NCBI RefSeq assembly: GCF_014696875.1
Contig: NZ_JACJQV010000089.1
Location: forward strand, 58,902-122,901
Length of the DNA stretch: 64,000 bases
Reading direction: 5' to 3'
Source of the DNA: Microcystis wesenbergii FACHB-1317
GTDB lineage: Bacteria; Cyanobacteriota; Cyanobacteriia; Cyanobacteriales; Microcystaceae
Part shown: positions 27,288 to 36,760 of the stretch, one piece after another
Numbering within the stretch: position 1 is the stretch's first letter
Layout of the letters: every line of letters starts with the position of its first letter
Notes under the pieces: model-generated
What the model was told of the DNA's origin: nothing
The model's input: the letters and a program-made list of their open reading frames with translations, nothing else
The model's database searches: none
Made by a program: the position numbers and the translations under genes

Positions 27288-28586
27288 ATGAAAATTAATA
27301 CTGTTCATTCCAGTACCAATATTAGCTTTAACCGTTATCTTCGTCTCAAAGCTATCCTAGTAATTCTAATAGTTTGGAGCGGAGTGAGTCTGGTACACTG
27401 GTGGCCAGTAACTCAGGGGTTTATGTTGGTTTTAATAACTATATTGACCATACAAACTCTAAGAATGTTGATAGCAAAACCAGTTAATTTTGTGGTTGAA
27501 AGTAATAATTATCTTCCCCTAGTCTCCATTTTAGTTCCTGCCAAAAATGAAAGTGCAGTCCTGACTAATTTGGTGGAAAGCTTAGGGGAATTAGATTATC
27601 CAAGTCATTGTTTAGATTTTTGGATTATTGACGATGGTAGTACTGATGAAACACCGCAAATCTTAAAGGAAATGCCAACTAAATTGCCATCTTTACAAGT
27701 TTATCGGCGAGAAGCTAAAGGTGGTAAATCAGGGGCTTTAAATGCAGTATTGCCCTACACGCGAGGAGAGATTATTCTCGTTTGTGATGCTGATGCTCAG
27801 TTACCGGCTGACTTGCTGCGGCAAACAGTACCTCTGTTCCAAAAAAAAGGGATTGGTGCAGTACAAGTACGAAAGGAAATTGCTAATACTAATACTAATT
27901 TCTTAACCCGTTGTCAGCAAATGGAAATGTGCTGTGATAGTTTTCTTCAGACCCATCGCCTTGCTATTGGCGGAATGTGTGAACTGCGCGGCAATGGGAT
28001 GCTAGTTAAGCGGGATTTCTTAGAAAAGTGTCAAGGCTGGAATGAAAACACAGTCACCGATGATTTAGATCTTTGTTTTAAACTTTATCTAGTAGGTGCT
28101 GAGATTGAGTTTGTGATAGTTACATCTATTCGGGAAGAAGGAGTAACTACCGCGCAATCCCTCTGGCTTCAACGTTGTCGTTGGGCGGAGGGCGGGTATC
28201 AGCGTTACCTAGATTATTTTCCACAAATTTTTACTTTAGGTTGGGCTAAAGAAATTGATTTAATTTTATTTTTTTTGTTACAGTTTCTACTTCCCCTTGG
28301 ACTTATAGCCGATTTATTTTGGACAATATTTTATGACCACTACCCAGTTTTGTTGCCACTTCAAGTATTACTAAGTATTATTTTAACAATTGCTTTTATG
28401 GTTGGACTTTATCAATTTCAGGGTTTACGAGGATGGTCTTTAGTTTGGGGAACTATGCAAGGTTCTATCTACATGATACATTGGATTCCTGTCATGATTG
28501 TAACCACCTTGAAAATGTGTCTGCAAAAGCAGCACTCGCCTTGTATTAAAACCGAGCATCGGGGTTTAAATACTTACGGATCATAA
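27288..28586 (+). CDS. Membrane GT2-family glycosyltransferase
   Basis: 432 aa. Two N-terminal TM helices, a GT-A domain with IIDDGSTDETPQ (nucleotide-sugar aspartates), CDADAQLPAD (DxD) and QRCRW (Q/RxxRW acceptor motif), then about three C-terminal TM helices. This layout is shared by processive polysaccharide synthases and by ceramide/lipid glucosyltransferases. In this cluster a lipid-like acceptor is plausible. It starts 8 nt after the NTF2-like gene; the amidohydrolase follows 3 nt later. Confidence 0.93.
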   Translation: MKINTVHSSTNISFNRYLRLKAILVILIVWSGVSLVHWWPVTQGFMLVLITILTIQTLRMLIAKPVNFVVESNNYLPLVSILVPAKNESAVLTNLVESLGELDYPSHCLDFWIIDDGSTDETPQILKEMPTKLPSLQVYRREAKGGKSGALNAVLPYTRGEIILVCDADAQLPADLLRQTVPLFQKKGIGAVQVRKEIANTNTNFLTRCQQMEMCCDSFLQTHRLAIGGMCELRGNGMLVKRDFLEKCQGWNENTVTDDLDLCFKLYLVGAEIEFVIVTSIREEGVTTAQSLWLQRCRWAEGGYQRYLDYFPQIFTLGWAKEIDLILFFLLQFLLPLGLIADLFWTIFYDHYPVLLPLQVLLSIILTIAFMVGLYQFQGLRGWSLVWGTMQGSIYMIHWIPVMIVTTLKMCLQKQHSPCIKTEHRGLNTYGS

Positions 28587-28589
28587 ATT

Positions 28590-30296
28590 ATGTTAGATCT
28601 ACTAATTAAAAATGGATTAATTTTTGATGGCTTATCTTCTCCTGCCATGGTCGGAGATATTGGCATTCAAGAAGGTAAGATTGTCGCCATTGCTCCTGGC
28701 TTAAATATCCCTGCACTTGAAGTAGTAGATGCCACTGGGTTGTGGGTAACACCGGGATTTATTGATATTCATACCCACTACGATTTAGAATTAGAAATTG
28801 CGCCAGGATTGAGTGAATCAGTCCGCCATGGAGTGACCAGCGTAGTCATTGGTAACTGTAGCCTATCCATTGCTATCGGTGAACCGCAAATGTTAGCAGA
28901 TATTTTTCAAAGAGTAGAAACAATCTCCCATCAGTTAATTGCAAAATGGCTACAAAAGTCGATTGATTGGCAAACACCGACGGAATATTTACAGCATTTA
29001 CAAAAGTTATCTCTTGGTGCCAATGTCGCTCCCATGTTTGGACACAGCGCTCTACGCGCCCATGTAATGGGATTGGAACGGAGCTTAACTGCTCAACCAA
29101 CTAAAATTGACCTAAAAATTATGCAGCAGATAGCCACAGATGCTTTAGAAGCAGGTTTTCTGGGCATTTCCATTGATATGTTTCCTTGGCATCGTATGAC
29201 TGGAAAGTGGCGAGGTTATACCATTCCTTCTCAACACGCAAAATTTCAAGAATATGCCATGTTAGCTGCTCTATGCAGGCAAAAAGATCGCGTTTTTCAA
29301 GTCACCCCTAACCTACAACGGCTCTCTTCTTTCCTTGACATTCTGCGGCTGGGTTCAGGAATTGGCAAAAAACAACTGCGTTTAACAATTCTCTCGGCTT
29401 TAGATGCTGTCCACCAGCGCCAACTCTGGCGCATATTTGCTCCACTGCTTTTTATTTGGAATCGGTTATTAGGTGGAAATGTCCGTTTTCAAACGTTAAC
29501 ACAACCGTTTACCATTTTTTCCGATGGACCGGTTACTCCCTTATTTGAAGAATTCCCTACCGGCGCAGAACTCAATAGTTGTCAGTCAAGAAAAGAGCGA
29601 GAAGAACTATGGCAATCTCCAGGTTTCCGACACAAATTTTGCCAAGAATGGACCAGTAATTCGCGTAAATCCTTCCATCGCCGTTTAGATATGATAGAAG
29701 TTGTCCGTTGTCCAGAAATAAGTTGGTATGGTCTGAGTTTTGCCGAAATTGCTCGTCAAAAACAACAACAACCAGTGGATTTATTTATCGACGCACTCCA
29801 ACAATATGACACAGATTTACGCTGGGTGGCTACAGGTGCAAATGATCGCCCCATCCCGCGTTTAGCCCTGATGCGGCATCCCTATATCTTAGCCGGTTTT
29901 ACTGACGCTGGAGCCCATGTCCGCAATCTAGGCTATTATGATGGCGCTCTGTCTTTGCTCAAACAAGCAGTAGCCACTAAGTTCCTTTCCCCTGAAGCTG
30001 CTATTAGCCGCGTTACGGGAGAACCAGCACAATGGTTTCGCCTGGATACGGGTATCCTCAAAGTCGGCGCCAAAGCTGATATAGTATTACTTGAACCCCA
30101 TTCTCTCCATCAGCATATCAGTCCTCAAGTGGAAATATCAGATCCAATCTTGGACGGTGAATTGCGTATGGTCAAGCGCGGCTCGCAGGAGATTGTGCAA
30201 GCGGTTTATATTAATGGAGTTCCGGTTGTTAGTGGAGGTAAGGTGAAGGATATCTTGGGAAAAACCAAGTTGGGAACAGTTTTATTTCCTCGCTGA
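28590..30296 (+). CDS. Amidohydrolase, N-acyl-D-amino-acid deacylase family
   Basis: 568 aa. The TIM-barrel amidohydrolase has the HxH metal site GFIDIHTHYDLELEI, GVTSVVIGNCSLS, and a late Asp/His segment FTDAGAHVRNLGYYDG. The C-terminus returns to the beta-sandwich (LKVGAKADIVLLEP). Family members hydrolyse N-acyl-D-amino acids or cyclic amides. In this cluster it may trim or reverse an amide. No signal peptide, so cytoplasmic. Full length. Confidence 0.9.
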   Translation: MLDLLIKNGLIFDGLSSPAMVGDIGIQEGKIVAIAPGLNIPALEVVDATGLWVTPGFIDIHTHYDLELEIAPGLSESVRHGVTSVVIGNCSLSIAIGEPQMLADIFQRVETISHQLIAKWLQKSIDWQTPTEYLQHLQKLSLGANVAPMFGHSALRAHVMGLERSLTAQPTKIDLKIMQQIATDALEAGFLGISIDMFPWHRMTGKWRGYTIPSQHAKFQEYAMLAALCRQKDRVFQVTPNLQRLSSFLDILRLGSGIGKKQLRLTILSALDAVHQRQLWRIFAPLLFIWNRLLGGNVRFQTLTQPFTIFSDGPVTPLFEEFPTGAELNSCQSRKEREELWQSPGFRHKFCQEWTSNSRKSFHRRLDMIEVVRCPEISWYGLSFAEIARQKQQQPVDLFIDALQQYDTDLRWVATGANDRPIPRLALMRHPYILAGFTDAGAHVRNLGYYDGALSLLKQAVATKFLSPEAAISRVTGEPAQWFRLDTGILKVGAKADIVLLEPHSLHQHISPQVEISDPILDGELRMVKRGSQEIVQAVYINGVPVVSGGKVKDILGKTKLGTVLFPR

Positions 30297-30448
30297 ACCT
30301 GATACATATATAGCGATCCTATTTAGGTTGTAAACTTACTGGTAGTCACAGGTGGTCGGCAGGAGAGGCGTTTCTATTTCATTGAGAATTGCCAGACAAG
30401 AGAAAATAATTAAATCGTGCTTGATGTGAGGAGAAACCCCTAGAGCTT

Positions 30449-30856
30449 ATGAGTAAACTAAATTATGGAAATAATCCAAAATTAATCAATCGAATTAATA
30501 ACCAAATTTTGGCACATCCGTTTACAGATTATTGGGATATTTTTGTGATCAAACATCAACAGCCAATTAATATTACTTTACACATTCTAGGAATATTCTT
30601 TTTCTATAGTTTGATATTTTCTGTTTGGCGATCGCAAAATTTTTGGCTGCTGTTGGGTTTACCTCTAACTCAGGTGCTGGGATTAACCGGACATCTTTTA
30701 TTTGAGCGCAGCCATATTGATTTACAAGATGCAGTATTTTCCTGGCGAGCTTCTTATTGTTTAGGTAAAATGTTATTGAGAGTTTTGATGGGTAAATATC
30801 GAGATGATATTCAAGAGAGAAAAGCAATCTTACAAAATTATCAATCTACTACTTGA
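30449..30856 (+). CDS. Mpo1-like (DUF962) membrane protein
   Basis: 135 aa. WDIFVIKHQQPINITLHILG and LTGHLLFERSHI contain the conserved histidines of the Mpo1/DUF962 family with two hydrophobic segments between them. Yeast Mpo1 is an Fe(II)-dependent dioxygenase that shortens 2-hydroxy fatty acids (phytosphingosine breakdown) by one carbon. The same chemistry here is inferred but fits the neighbouring fatty-acid hydroxylase. GAGGAGAAA lies upstream of the ATG. The third Rieske gene follows 15 nt later. Confidence 0.82.
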   Translation: MSKLNYGNNPKLINRINNQILAHPFTDYWDIFVIKHQQPINITLHILGIFFFYSLIFSVWRSQNFWLLLGLPLTQVLGLTGHLLFERSHIDLQDAVFSWRASYCLGKMLLRVLMGKYRDDIQERKAILQNYQSTT

Positions 30857-30871
30857 CTGGAATAGATACCT

Positions 30872-31879
30872 ATGCAAATTTTTAATAATTGGGATGTAAT
30901 AGCTAAGGGCTGGTATATAGCTTGCTCTAGTCAAGAAATACCTAAAAAGAAAGCAAAATCTCTAGAATTGTGCGGACAAAGAATTGTTATTTTCCGCGGG
31001 GAGGACGGGCAAGTGCGGGCTTTAGATGCTTACTGTCCTCATCTAGGAACCGATTTGGGAATTGGAGAGGTTAAAGGCAATTTTCTTCGTTGTGCTTTCC
31101 ATCATTGGACTTTTGATGAAAGTGGTCTTTGTCAACACATTCCCTCTCAATCAGAAATTCCTGCTCAAGCTAGAGTACCAGCTTATGCAACGGAGGAAAA
31201 ATATGGATTTATCTGGATTTATCCTGATGCTGAAGCACCAGAAGAAGTACCTAACTTTGATGAACTAAAAGACAAAGAAATTCTCACACAAACTGATCGC
31301 TCTTTCACTAGAACTTGCCATCATCATATCTGTATGATGAATGGGATTGATATTCAACATTTAAAAACCATACATCATTTAGATATCAAAATGGAACTAT
31401 CACTAAATTTCCCCAGTGAAATCGGTACACAAATTGACTTTACCATCAGGGGACAATTTCCACAAACTACTTGGAGAGAAAGGTTAGGTCAAAGATTTCT
31501 GGGTGCTACATATCAGTATTCTATGCGATATGCTTATGGCTGTATTGGTTTATTAAAAATGATGGAAAACGTGCAGCTTTTCCCCCCCCTATATATGCTC
31601 TATGCTTATACCCCCATAGCACCTGCCAAGACAAGAATTCAGCCGATTTATATAACAGAAAAACGCCCCGGTATTAGGGGGTATCTTCTTAGTACCCTGT
31701 TACTGCTCTGGACTCGATTAGCTTATTATCTGCTCAGGGATGAAGACGGCAAAATTTACGATAATATTCAATTTCAGCCAAAATTACTCCTGAGCATGGA
31801 TCAACCATTAGCTCAATATATAGAGTACGTCAACCAGTTAGAACCGTCTCGATGGTCAACGGAGGCAGTGGCCATGTAA
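30872..31879 (+). CDS. Rieske non-haem iron oxygenase 3
   Basis: 335 aa. Rieske ligands are CPHLGTDL and CAFHHWTF, and the mononuclear iron site is NGIDIQHLKTIHH (D-x2-H-x4-H). It shares with Rieske 1 the layout GWYIACSS/GWYWALPS, a C-terminal membrane-like stretch (LLSTLLLLWTRLAYYLL) and a terminal QYIEYVNQ/QFIEQVNR helix, so the two are paralogues. It is the last gene of the cluster; repeats and the antiporter gene follow. Confidence 0.92.
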   Translation: MQIFNNWDVIAKGWYIACSSQEIPKKKAKSLELCGQRIVIFRGEDGQVRALDAYCPHLGTDLGIGEVKGNFLRCAFHHWTFDESGLCQHIPSQSEIPAQARVPAYATEEKYGFIWIYPDAEAPEEVPNFDELKDKEILTQTDRSFTRTCHHHICMMNGIDIQHLKTIHHLDIKMELSLNFPSEIGTQIDFTIRGQFPQTTWRERLGQRFLGATYQYSMRYAYGCIGLLKMMENVQLFPPLYMLYAYTPIAPAKTRIQPIYITEKRPGIRGYLLSTLLLLWTRLAYYLLRDEDGKIYDNIQFQPKLLLSMDQPLAQYIEYVNQLEPSRWSTEAVAM

Positions 31880-32019
31880 CAAGTTACACCGTCAAGGATG
31901 AAAGCGGTAGCCTCCCCGCCCCCCTGCTTCCCACACTTCCCACTTCCTACTTCCCACTTCCCACTTTCAAGGTAGGAGGAAGAGGTTGGGAAGAGGCTCT
32001 CCGTCAACTCTTGAGGAGT

Positions 32020-32045
32020 CGTGGGTTTCATTTTTGAGTTGGCGC
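32020..32045. repeat. 26-bp repeat, copy 1
   Basis: CGTGGGTTTCATTTTTGAGT followed by TGGCGC. It recurs in the same orientation with one mismatch at 40636-40661. It lies between the oxidative cluster and the antiporter gene, next to a poly-(cacttcc) stretch. Confidence 0.7.
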
Positions 32046-32124
32046 AATAATTCCCCTTTCGCGTTCCTTTCCAGTTTCCACCCTTCGTTGACCTGACAGA
32101 ATTGAGAGTAATTTTGAGCAAGCG

Positions 32125-33513
32125 ATGATACTACAGCCTTTCCTTTCTTCCGCTTGGAGTCCTAATCTTCCCCTGTTAGCCTCGGCAGCTACAGCCGAAA
32201 CTGCTGATAGTGCCTTAGTTTTAGCCTGCGTGCTGCTGAGTTTGACCGTTATTTATTTCGCCTGTAAACTGGGGGGGGAAATCTGCGTCCGATTCAACTT
32301 GCCTCCCGTGTTAGGAGAATTAGTCGGTGGCGTGATTATCGGGGTTTCTGTCCTAAAATTACTGGTTTTTCCAGAAGGTGGGGCGGGATTCGAGGATTCT
32401 CTCCTAATTCACTTCCTAGAATCCACTTCACCCCTCACCCCGGAGCAATCTCCCGCCGTTTTTAGTGCTGCTAGTGAGGTGATTTCCGTCCTCTCGGAAT
32501 TGGGGGTAATTATCCTGCTGTTTGAGATCGGTTTAGAGTCAGACTTACAGGAATTAATTCGCGTCGGTCCACAGGCAGCTGCTGTTGCAGTGGTAGGGGT
32601 TGCGGTTCCTTTTTTGGTGGGTACTTTGGGTTTAATCTATATCTTTCATCTGGCCACCATTCCCGCTATTTTTGCTGGGGCAGCTTTAACCGCTACCAGT
32701 ATCGGCATTACCGCCAAGGTTTTAGCAGAAATAGGGCAGTTATCGGCGAAAGAAGGTCAAATTATCATCGGGGCAGCGGTTCTCGATGATATTCTCGGTA
32801 TTATTGTTCTCGCTGTCGTTGCTTCTTTGGTGAAGACTGGAGAAGTGCAAATTAGCAAAGTAATTTATCTAGTTATTAGTTCTAGCGCTTTTGTGATCGG
32901 GGCGATCCTGATCGGTCGTTTTTTAAGCCCCTTTTACGTTCAATTAGTTAATAGCATGAAAACTAGGGGACAATTGCTCTTAGTTTCCCTGATTTTCGCC
33001 TTTATTCTTGCCTATATTGCCCAAGTTATCCAATTAGAAGCGATTCTCGGTTCCTTTGCTGCCGGCCTAGTCCTCGGGGAAACGGAAAAGCGATCGGAAT
33101 TGGCAGAACAAGTGTTCCCGATCGCCGATTTATTTGTACCGATATTTTTCGTCTGTGTGGGGGCAAAAACCGATTTAAGTGTGCTTAATCCCGCTATTCC
33201 CAGCAATCGAGAAGGATTAGTCTTAGCGGCTTTCCTAATTGTCGTCGCGATTTTAGGTAAAGTGGTGACGGGGTTAGCCGTTTTCAGTAAGGAAAAACTC
33301 AATCGCTTGGCGATCGGAGTTGGCATGATTCCCCGGGGTGAAGTGGGTTTAGTCTTTGCTGGAGTCGGGGCTGCTAGTGGTGCTTTATCCCCCGCTACCG
33401 ATGCGGCGATTATTATGATGGTGATCTTGACTACCTTTATCGCTCCGCCCCTGTTAAGGTTAGTATTTAAAGAACCCACCGCCAGTCCTCAATCAGTGAG
33501 CAGTGAGCAGTGA
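32125..33513 (+). CDS. nhaS3: CPA2-type cation:proton antiporter (NhaS3/NapA-like)
   Basis: 462 aa with about 12 TM helices: LPPVLGELVGGVIIGVSVLK, LGVIILLFEIGLESDLQEL, the unwound-helix TATSIGITAK and the ion-binding GAAVLDDILGIIVLA Asp-Asp pair of CPA2 antiporters. It matches the essential thylakoid Na+/H+ antiporter NhaS3 of cyanobacteria in length and motif; the symbol is by similarity. The C-terminus is short, without a TrkA-N domain. A heptamer tract lies just downstream. Confidence 0.88.
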   Translation: MILQPFLSSAWSPNLPLLASAATAETADSALVLACVLLSLTVIYFACKLGGEICVRFNLPPVLGELVGGVIIGVSVLKLLVFPEGGAGFEDSLLIHFLESTSPLTPEQSPAVFSAASEVISVLSELGVIILLFEIGLESDLQELIRVGPQAAAVAVVGVAVPFLVGTLGLIYIFHLATIPAIFAGAALTATSIGITAKVLAEIGQLSAKEGQIIIGAAVLDDILGIIVLAVVASLVKTGEVQISKVIYLVISSSAFVIGAILIGRFLSPFYVQLVNSMKTRGQLLLVSLIFAFILAYIAQVIQLEAILGSFAAGLVLGETEKRSELAEQVFPIADLFVPIFFVCVGAKTDLSVLNPAIPSNREGLVLAAFLIVVAILGKVVTGLAVFSKEKLNRLAIGVGMIPRGEVGLVFAGVGAASGALSPATDAAIIMMVILTTFIAPPLLRLVFKEPTASPQSVSSEQ

Positions 33514-33583
33514 GCAGTTACCAGTGGCAGTGTATAAGTTACCAGTAGCAGTGTTAAGTGGCACTAACAGCACTGTCTTTTCA

Positions 33584-33646
33584 TTGATAACTGATGACTG
33601 ATGACTGATAACTGATAACTGATAACTGATAACTGATAACTGATCA
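33584..33646. repeat. Heptamer tandem repeat (ctgataa)
   Basis: About eight copies of CTGATAA/CTGATGA ending in ctgatcag, in the gap between the antiporter and amidase genes; looser cagtgag/cagtggc units precede it from 33498. Confidence 0.88.
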
Positions 33647-33801
33647 GAAACATAGCAGACCGTGTCAACGTCCCATAAGCTTGTTTTTATTGATAGTCAT
33701 TCTCAGGGCATTAACGGAGCTATGGATGGCCAAAAATCGACAAAATCGTCCATTTTTACCGAAAAAAGGTAATTGATAACTGAGCAACGGGAGCATCGAT
33801 C

Positions 33802-35700
33802 GTGAGATTTCATTGGTTATTCCTAAGCGCATTAACTTGGTTGCTGGTGGCGGCCCCTGCTTGGGCGGGCAAGCTCGTCTTTTGGCGATTCGACACCAAT
33901 GAGAATCGTCTGGTGTTCACCACCGACAATCGAGTGCAACCGCGAGCGCAAATGATCACTAACCCCACCAGGATCGTGATCGATCTGCCCGGGATCAAGT
34001 TAGGGCAACCCAATATTAACCGGCCCATTGGCAATATCATCAGAAGTGTCCGTATTGGTCAATTTGATGCGGAAACTACCCGTTTAGTGATTGAATTGGC
34101 CCCTGGCTACACCTTTGATCCTCAACAGGTAAAAATTCGCGGAATTTCGCCCACCCAATGGACAGTGGAACTGCCAGAACCCCAACCGATTAGGGAGGAA
34201 ACGCAACCACCCGTTACCCCTGACCCCACACCTAGCCCCGATCGCGGTTCCACCCGTCCCACTCCCCCACCTCCAGTTAGCCAGACGGACAACAACGATG
34301 ATTTTCAGGTGACTCGCAATGGTCTTTTTGTCCGTTTAGAGCAGAATGGTGATGAGCGATCGATCCGCAGTCAACGCAGCCGGGACGGCAAAAAAATCGA
34401 ATTTGAATTACCCGGGGCCACTTTACCCAGCAGTCTCACCGGTCAAACTATCCCAGTTAACCGTTACGGTGTCGGCGATATTCAATTCAGTCAGACTGCC
34501 AATCAACGGGCTAAGATTTCCCTAAGCGTTAATAAAGATAGTCCCGATTGGCAAGCTCTCTATAGTCGTTTTGGTGGCTTGGTTTTACTGCCTAGGGGCG
34601 GCATGAGTTCCGTGGATAATATCTCCTCTCCTCCCCCCACTCAGGCCACCAATCCCACTCCCCGTCCCAATAATCCCCCCCCGAAAACTGCCAATAATCC
34701 CCCTTCTAGCAATCGTTTGGCCACGATCTCCTCGATCGATCTGACGGGCAATAACGATCGCCTGTTAATTCGTGCGGATTTACCCCTAAAAGCTAACGGC
34801 AGTGTTAACCAGGATGGTGTCTATGAACTACGCATCGAAAATGCTAAGTTAGCCGAGTCTTTTCGTGGTCCGCGCTTCGGTCGCTCTAGTCCTATCTATC
34901 AATTGCGGGTACGTCAGGAAAGTGCCAATAGGGTGCTGATTTTGGTACAGACCGCAGCAGGATTTCAATTAGGTCAACTGAATCAATCGGACGGTCAAAC
35001 CCTAGCCCTAGAATTGCTTTCCTCCCGCAATTCTAGCCCCGTTTCCCAAGTTCCTGACTTCACCACTATCCCTGTTCCCTTACCCCCCAATACGGGCCAA
35101 TTTAACCCACCGCCGCGGCCCTCTAACCCCACTCCTAATCCCCCCCAACAACGCAATGGCCGGTTTTTGGTGGTGATCGATCCGGGCCATGGTGGTAAGG
35201 ATCCGGGGGCGATCGGAATTGGTGGCCTTCAGGAAAAAAACGTAATTCTGCCCATTTCCCTAGAAGTTACCCGCATCCTGCAACAACAGGGCATCGATGT
35301 GCGTCTAACTAGAGATAGCGATTTCTTTGTTACCCTGCAAGGGCGCACGGATCTGGCTAACCAGATCGATGCCGATCTATTTGTCAGTATCCACGCTAAC
35401 TCTATGGGGAAAGCACGACCGGATGTCAATGGCCTAGAGGTGTATTACTTCGGTGATCGCCGTTTATCGGATACCATCCATCGCAATATTGTCCGCACTG
35501 TCGATATGCGCGATCGGGGGGTGCGTCGGGCCCGTTTCTATGTGCTGAGAACCTCGAAAATGCCCTCTACCCTCGTGGAAGTGGGTTTTGTCACTGGCGC
35601 TGAGGATGCTTCTAAATTAGCCAATGTCAACTTTCAACGACAAATGGCAGCAGCGATCGCAAGGGGGATTATTGAATATATTCAGCGAAATCTCCGTTAA
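33802..35700 (+). CDS. N-acetylmuramoyl-L-alanine amidase with AMIN domains
   Basis: 632 aa from GTG at 33802 (MRFHWLFLSALTWLL). Signal peptide, one or more AMIN domains (LVFWRFDTNENRLVFTTDNR onward, and a second around residues 310-410) joined by Pro/Asn-rich linkers, then an Amidase_3 domain (about 455-630) with zinc ligands in VVIDPGHGGKDPGAIG, QEKNV and FVSIHAN and the catalytic Glu in TLVEVGF. AmiC-like periplasmic enzyme that cuts peptidoglycan at septa and, in cyanobacteria, shapes cell-cell junctions. murI follows 100 nt later. Confidence 0.94.
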   Translation: MRFHWLFLSALTWLLVAAPAWAGKLVFWRFDTNENRLVFTTDNRVQPRAQMITNPTRIVIDLPGIKLGQPNINRPIGNIIRSVRIGQFDAETTRLVIELAPGYTFDPQQVKIRGISPTQWTVELPEPQPIREETQPPVTPDPTPSPDRGSTRPTPPPPVSQTDNNDDFQVTRNGLFVRLEQNGDERSIRSQRSRDGKKIEFELPGATLPSSLTGQTIPVNRYGVGDIQFSQTANQRAKISLSVNKDSPDWQALYSRFGGLVLLPRGGMSSVDNISSPPPTQATNPTPRPNNPPPKTANNPPSSNRLATISSIDLTGNNDRLLIRADLPLKANGSVNQDGVYELRIENAKLAESFRGPRFGRSSPIYQLRVRQESANRVLILVQTAAGFQLGQLNQSDGQTLALELLSSRNSSPVSQVPDFTTIPVPLPPNTGQFNPPPRPSNPTPNPPQQRNGRFLVVIDPGHGGKDPGAIGIGGLQEKNVILPISLEVTRILQQQGIDVRLTRDSDFFVTLQGRTDLANQIDADLFVSIHANSMGKARPDVNGLEVYYFGDRRLSDTIHRNIVRTVDMRDRGVRRARFYVLRTSKMPSTLVEVGFVTGAEDASKLANVNFQRQMAAAIARGIIEYIQRNLR

Positions 35701-35800
35701 TGATTAAATGATTGGAGCATTCGTTTACCAATCAAAAAATCCGTGTTTTAATATCATCAAATAAAGCTACTTTAGATCAGCGTTTTCCTCGATATTATCT

Positions 35801-36613
35801 ATGAGAGAATCACAACTTAGTCCCATTGGTGTGTTTGATAGTGGTGTGGGTGGACTGACCGTTTTAAGGGAGTTGTATCGACAACTGCCCCAAGAATCGA
35901 TTCTCTATTTCGCTGATACCGCTAGACTTCCCTACGGAACCCGTTCTAAAGGGGAAATTATCGAATTTGTCCGGGAAATTCTCACTTGGATGAGCGAGCG
36001 CCAGGTGAAAATGGTGATTATGGCCTGTAATACCAGTTCCGCCTTGGCTTTAGAAGAAGTACAGGCCGAATTTAAAGATTTACCAATTTTGGGGGTAATT
36101 TTACCCGGGGCAAAAACTGCCGTTAAACAAGGAAAGCGCATTGGGGTGATTTCTACCCCCGCTACGGCTAAAAGTAATGCCTATAAACAGGCCATTCAAG
36201 AAATCGATCCTACTGCCCAAGTTTGGCAAATTCCCTGTCCTGAGTTTGTACCTTTGATCGAGGCTAACCGCATTTTTGACCCCTACACCACCCAAGTGGC
36301 TAGAGAATATCTTCAGCCTTTACTGGCAGAAAATATTGATACTCTGGTCTATGGTTGTACCCATTATCGCCATCTTTCCCCGGTTTTACGTCGTCTTTTG
36401 CCTAGTTCCGTGCGCTTGGTAGATCCCGCCGCTGCCGTTGTCCGATCGGCGGCAAAAGAACTAGAATTATTAGGTCTAAAAAATCCCGAAACACCCCTAC
36501 CTACCAACTTCGCAGTTAGCGGCGATCCTAACACTTTTGCTCGTTTATCTCGTCAATGGCTCGGTTTTTCTCCCGGGGTAGAAAAGGTTTATTTGCCAGT
36601 CCCCGTTTTATAG
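35801..36613 (+). CDS. murI: Glutamate racemase
   Basis: 270 aa. It has the proton-shuttling pair of cysteines in MACNTSS and YGCTHYRHL and the N-terminal PIGVFDSGVGGLTVLREL. It makes D-glutamate for peptidoglycan. Full length. It probably forms a cell-wall pair with the upstream amidase. The downstream gap holds cagtgat/cagtaat heptamers and an actgata tract. Confidence 0.97.
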   Translation: MRESQLSPIGVFDSGVGGLTVLRELYRQLPQESILYFADTARLPYGTRSKGEIIEFVREILTWMSERQVKMVIMACNTSSALALEEVQAEFKDLPILGVILPGAKTAVKQGKRIGVISTPATAKSNAYKQAIQEIDPTAQVWQIPCPEFVPLIEANRIFDPYTTQVAREYLQPLLAENIDTLVYGCTHYRHLSPVLRRLLPSSVRLVDPAAAVVRSAAKELELLGLKNPETPLPTNFAVSGDPNTFARLSRQWLGFSPGVEKVYLPVPVL

Positions 36614-36760
36614 CCGTCGGCCTTTTTCAGTGATCAGTAATCAGTGTGCAGTAATCAGTGGAAACTGCTATTGACAGCCTTTCTCGTCAAGGTGAAGCAC
36701 AGACACTAATACTTCTGAGAAACGCTGTAATACTGCTCACTTAAAACTCAAATCTGAGCA

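Noticed and set aside
18027..31879. Saxitoxin-like cluster
   Set aside because: Shares Rieske, ferredoxin and sterol-desaturase-type genes but lacks the sxtA-type synthase, amidinotransferase and carbamoyltransferase, so this identity is not supported.
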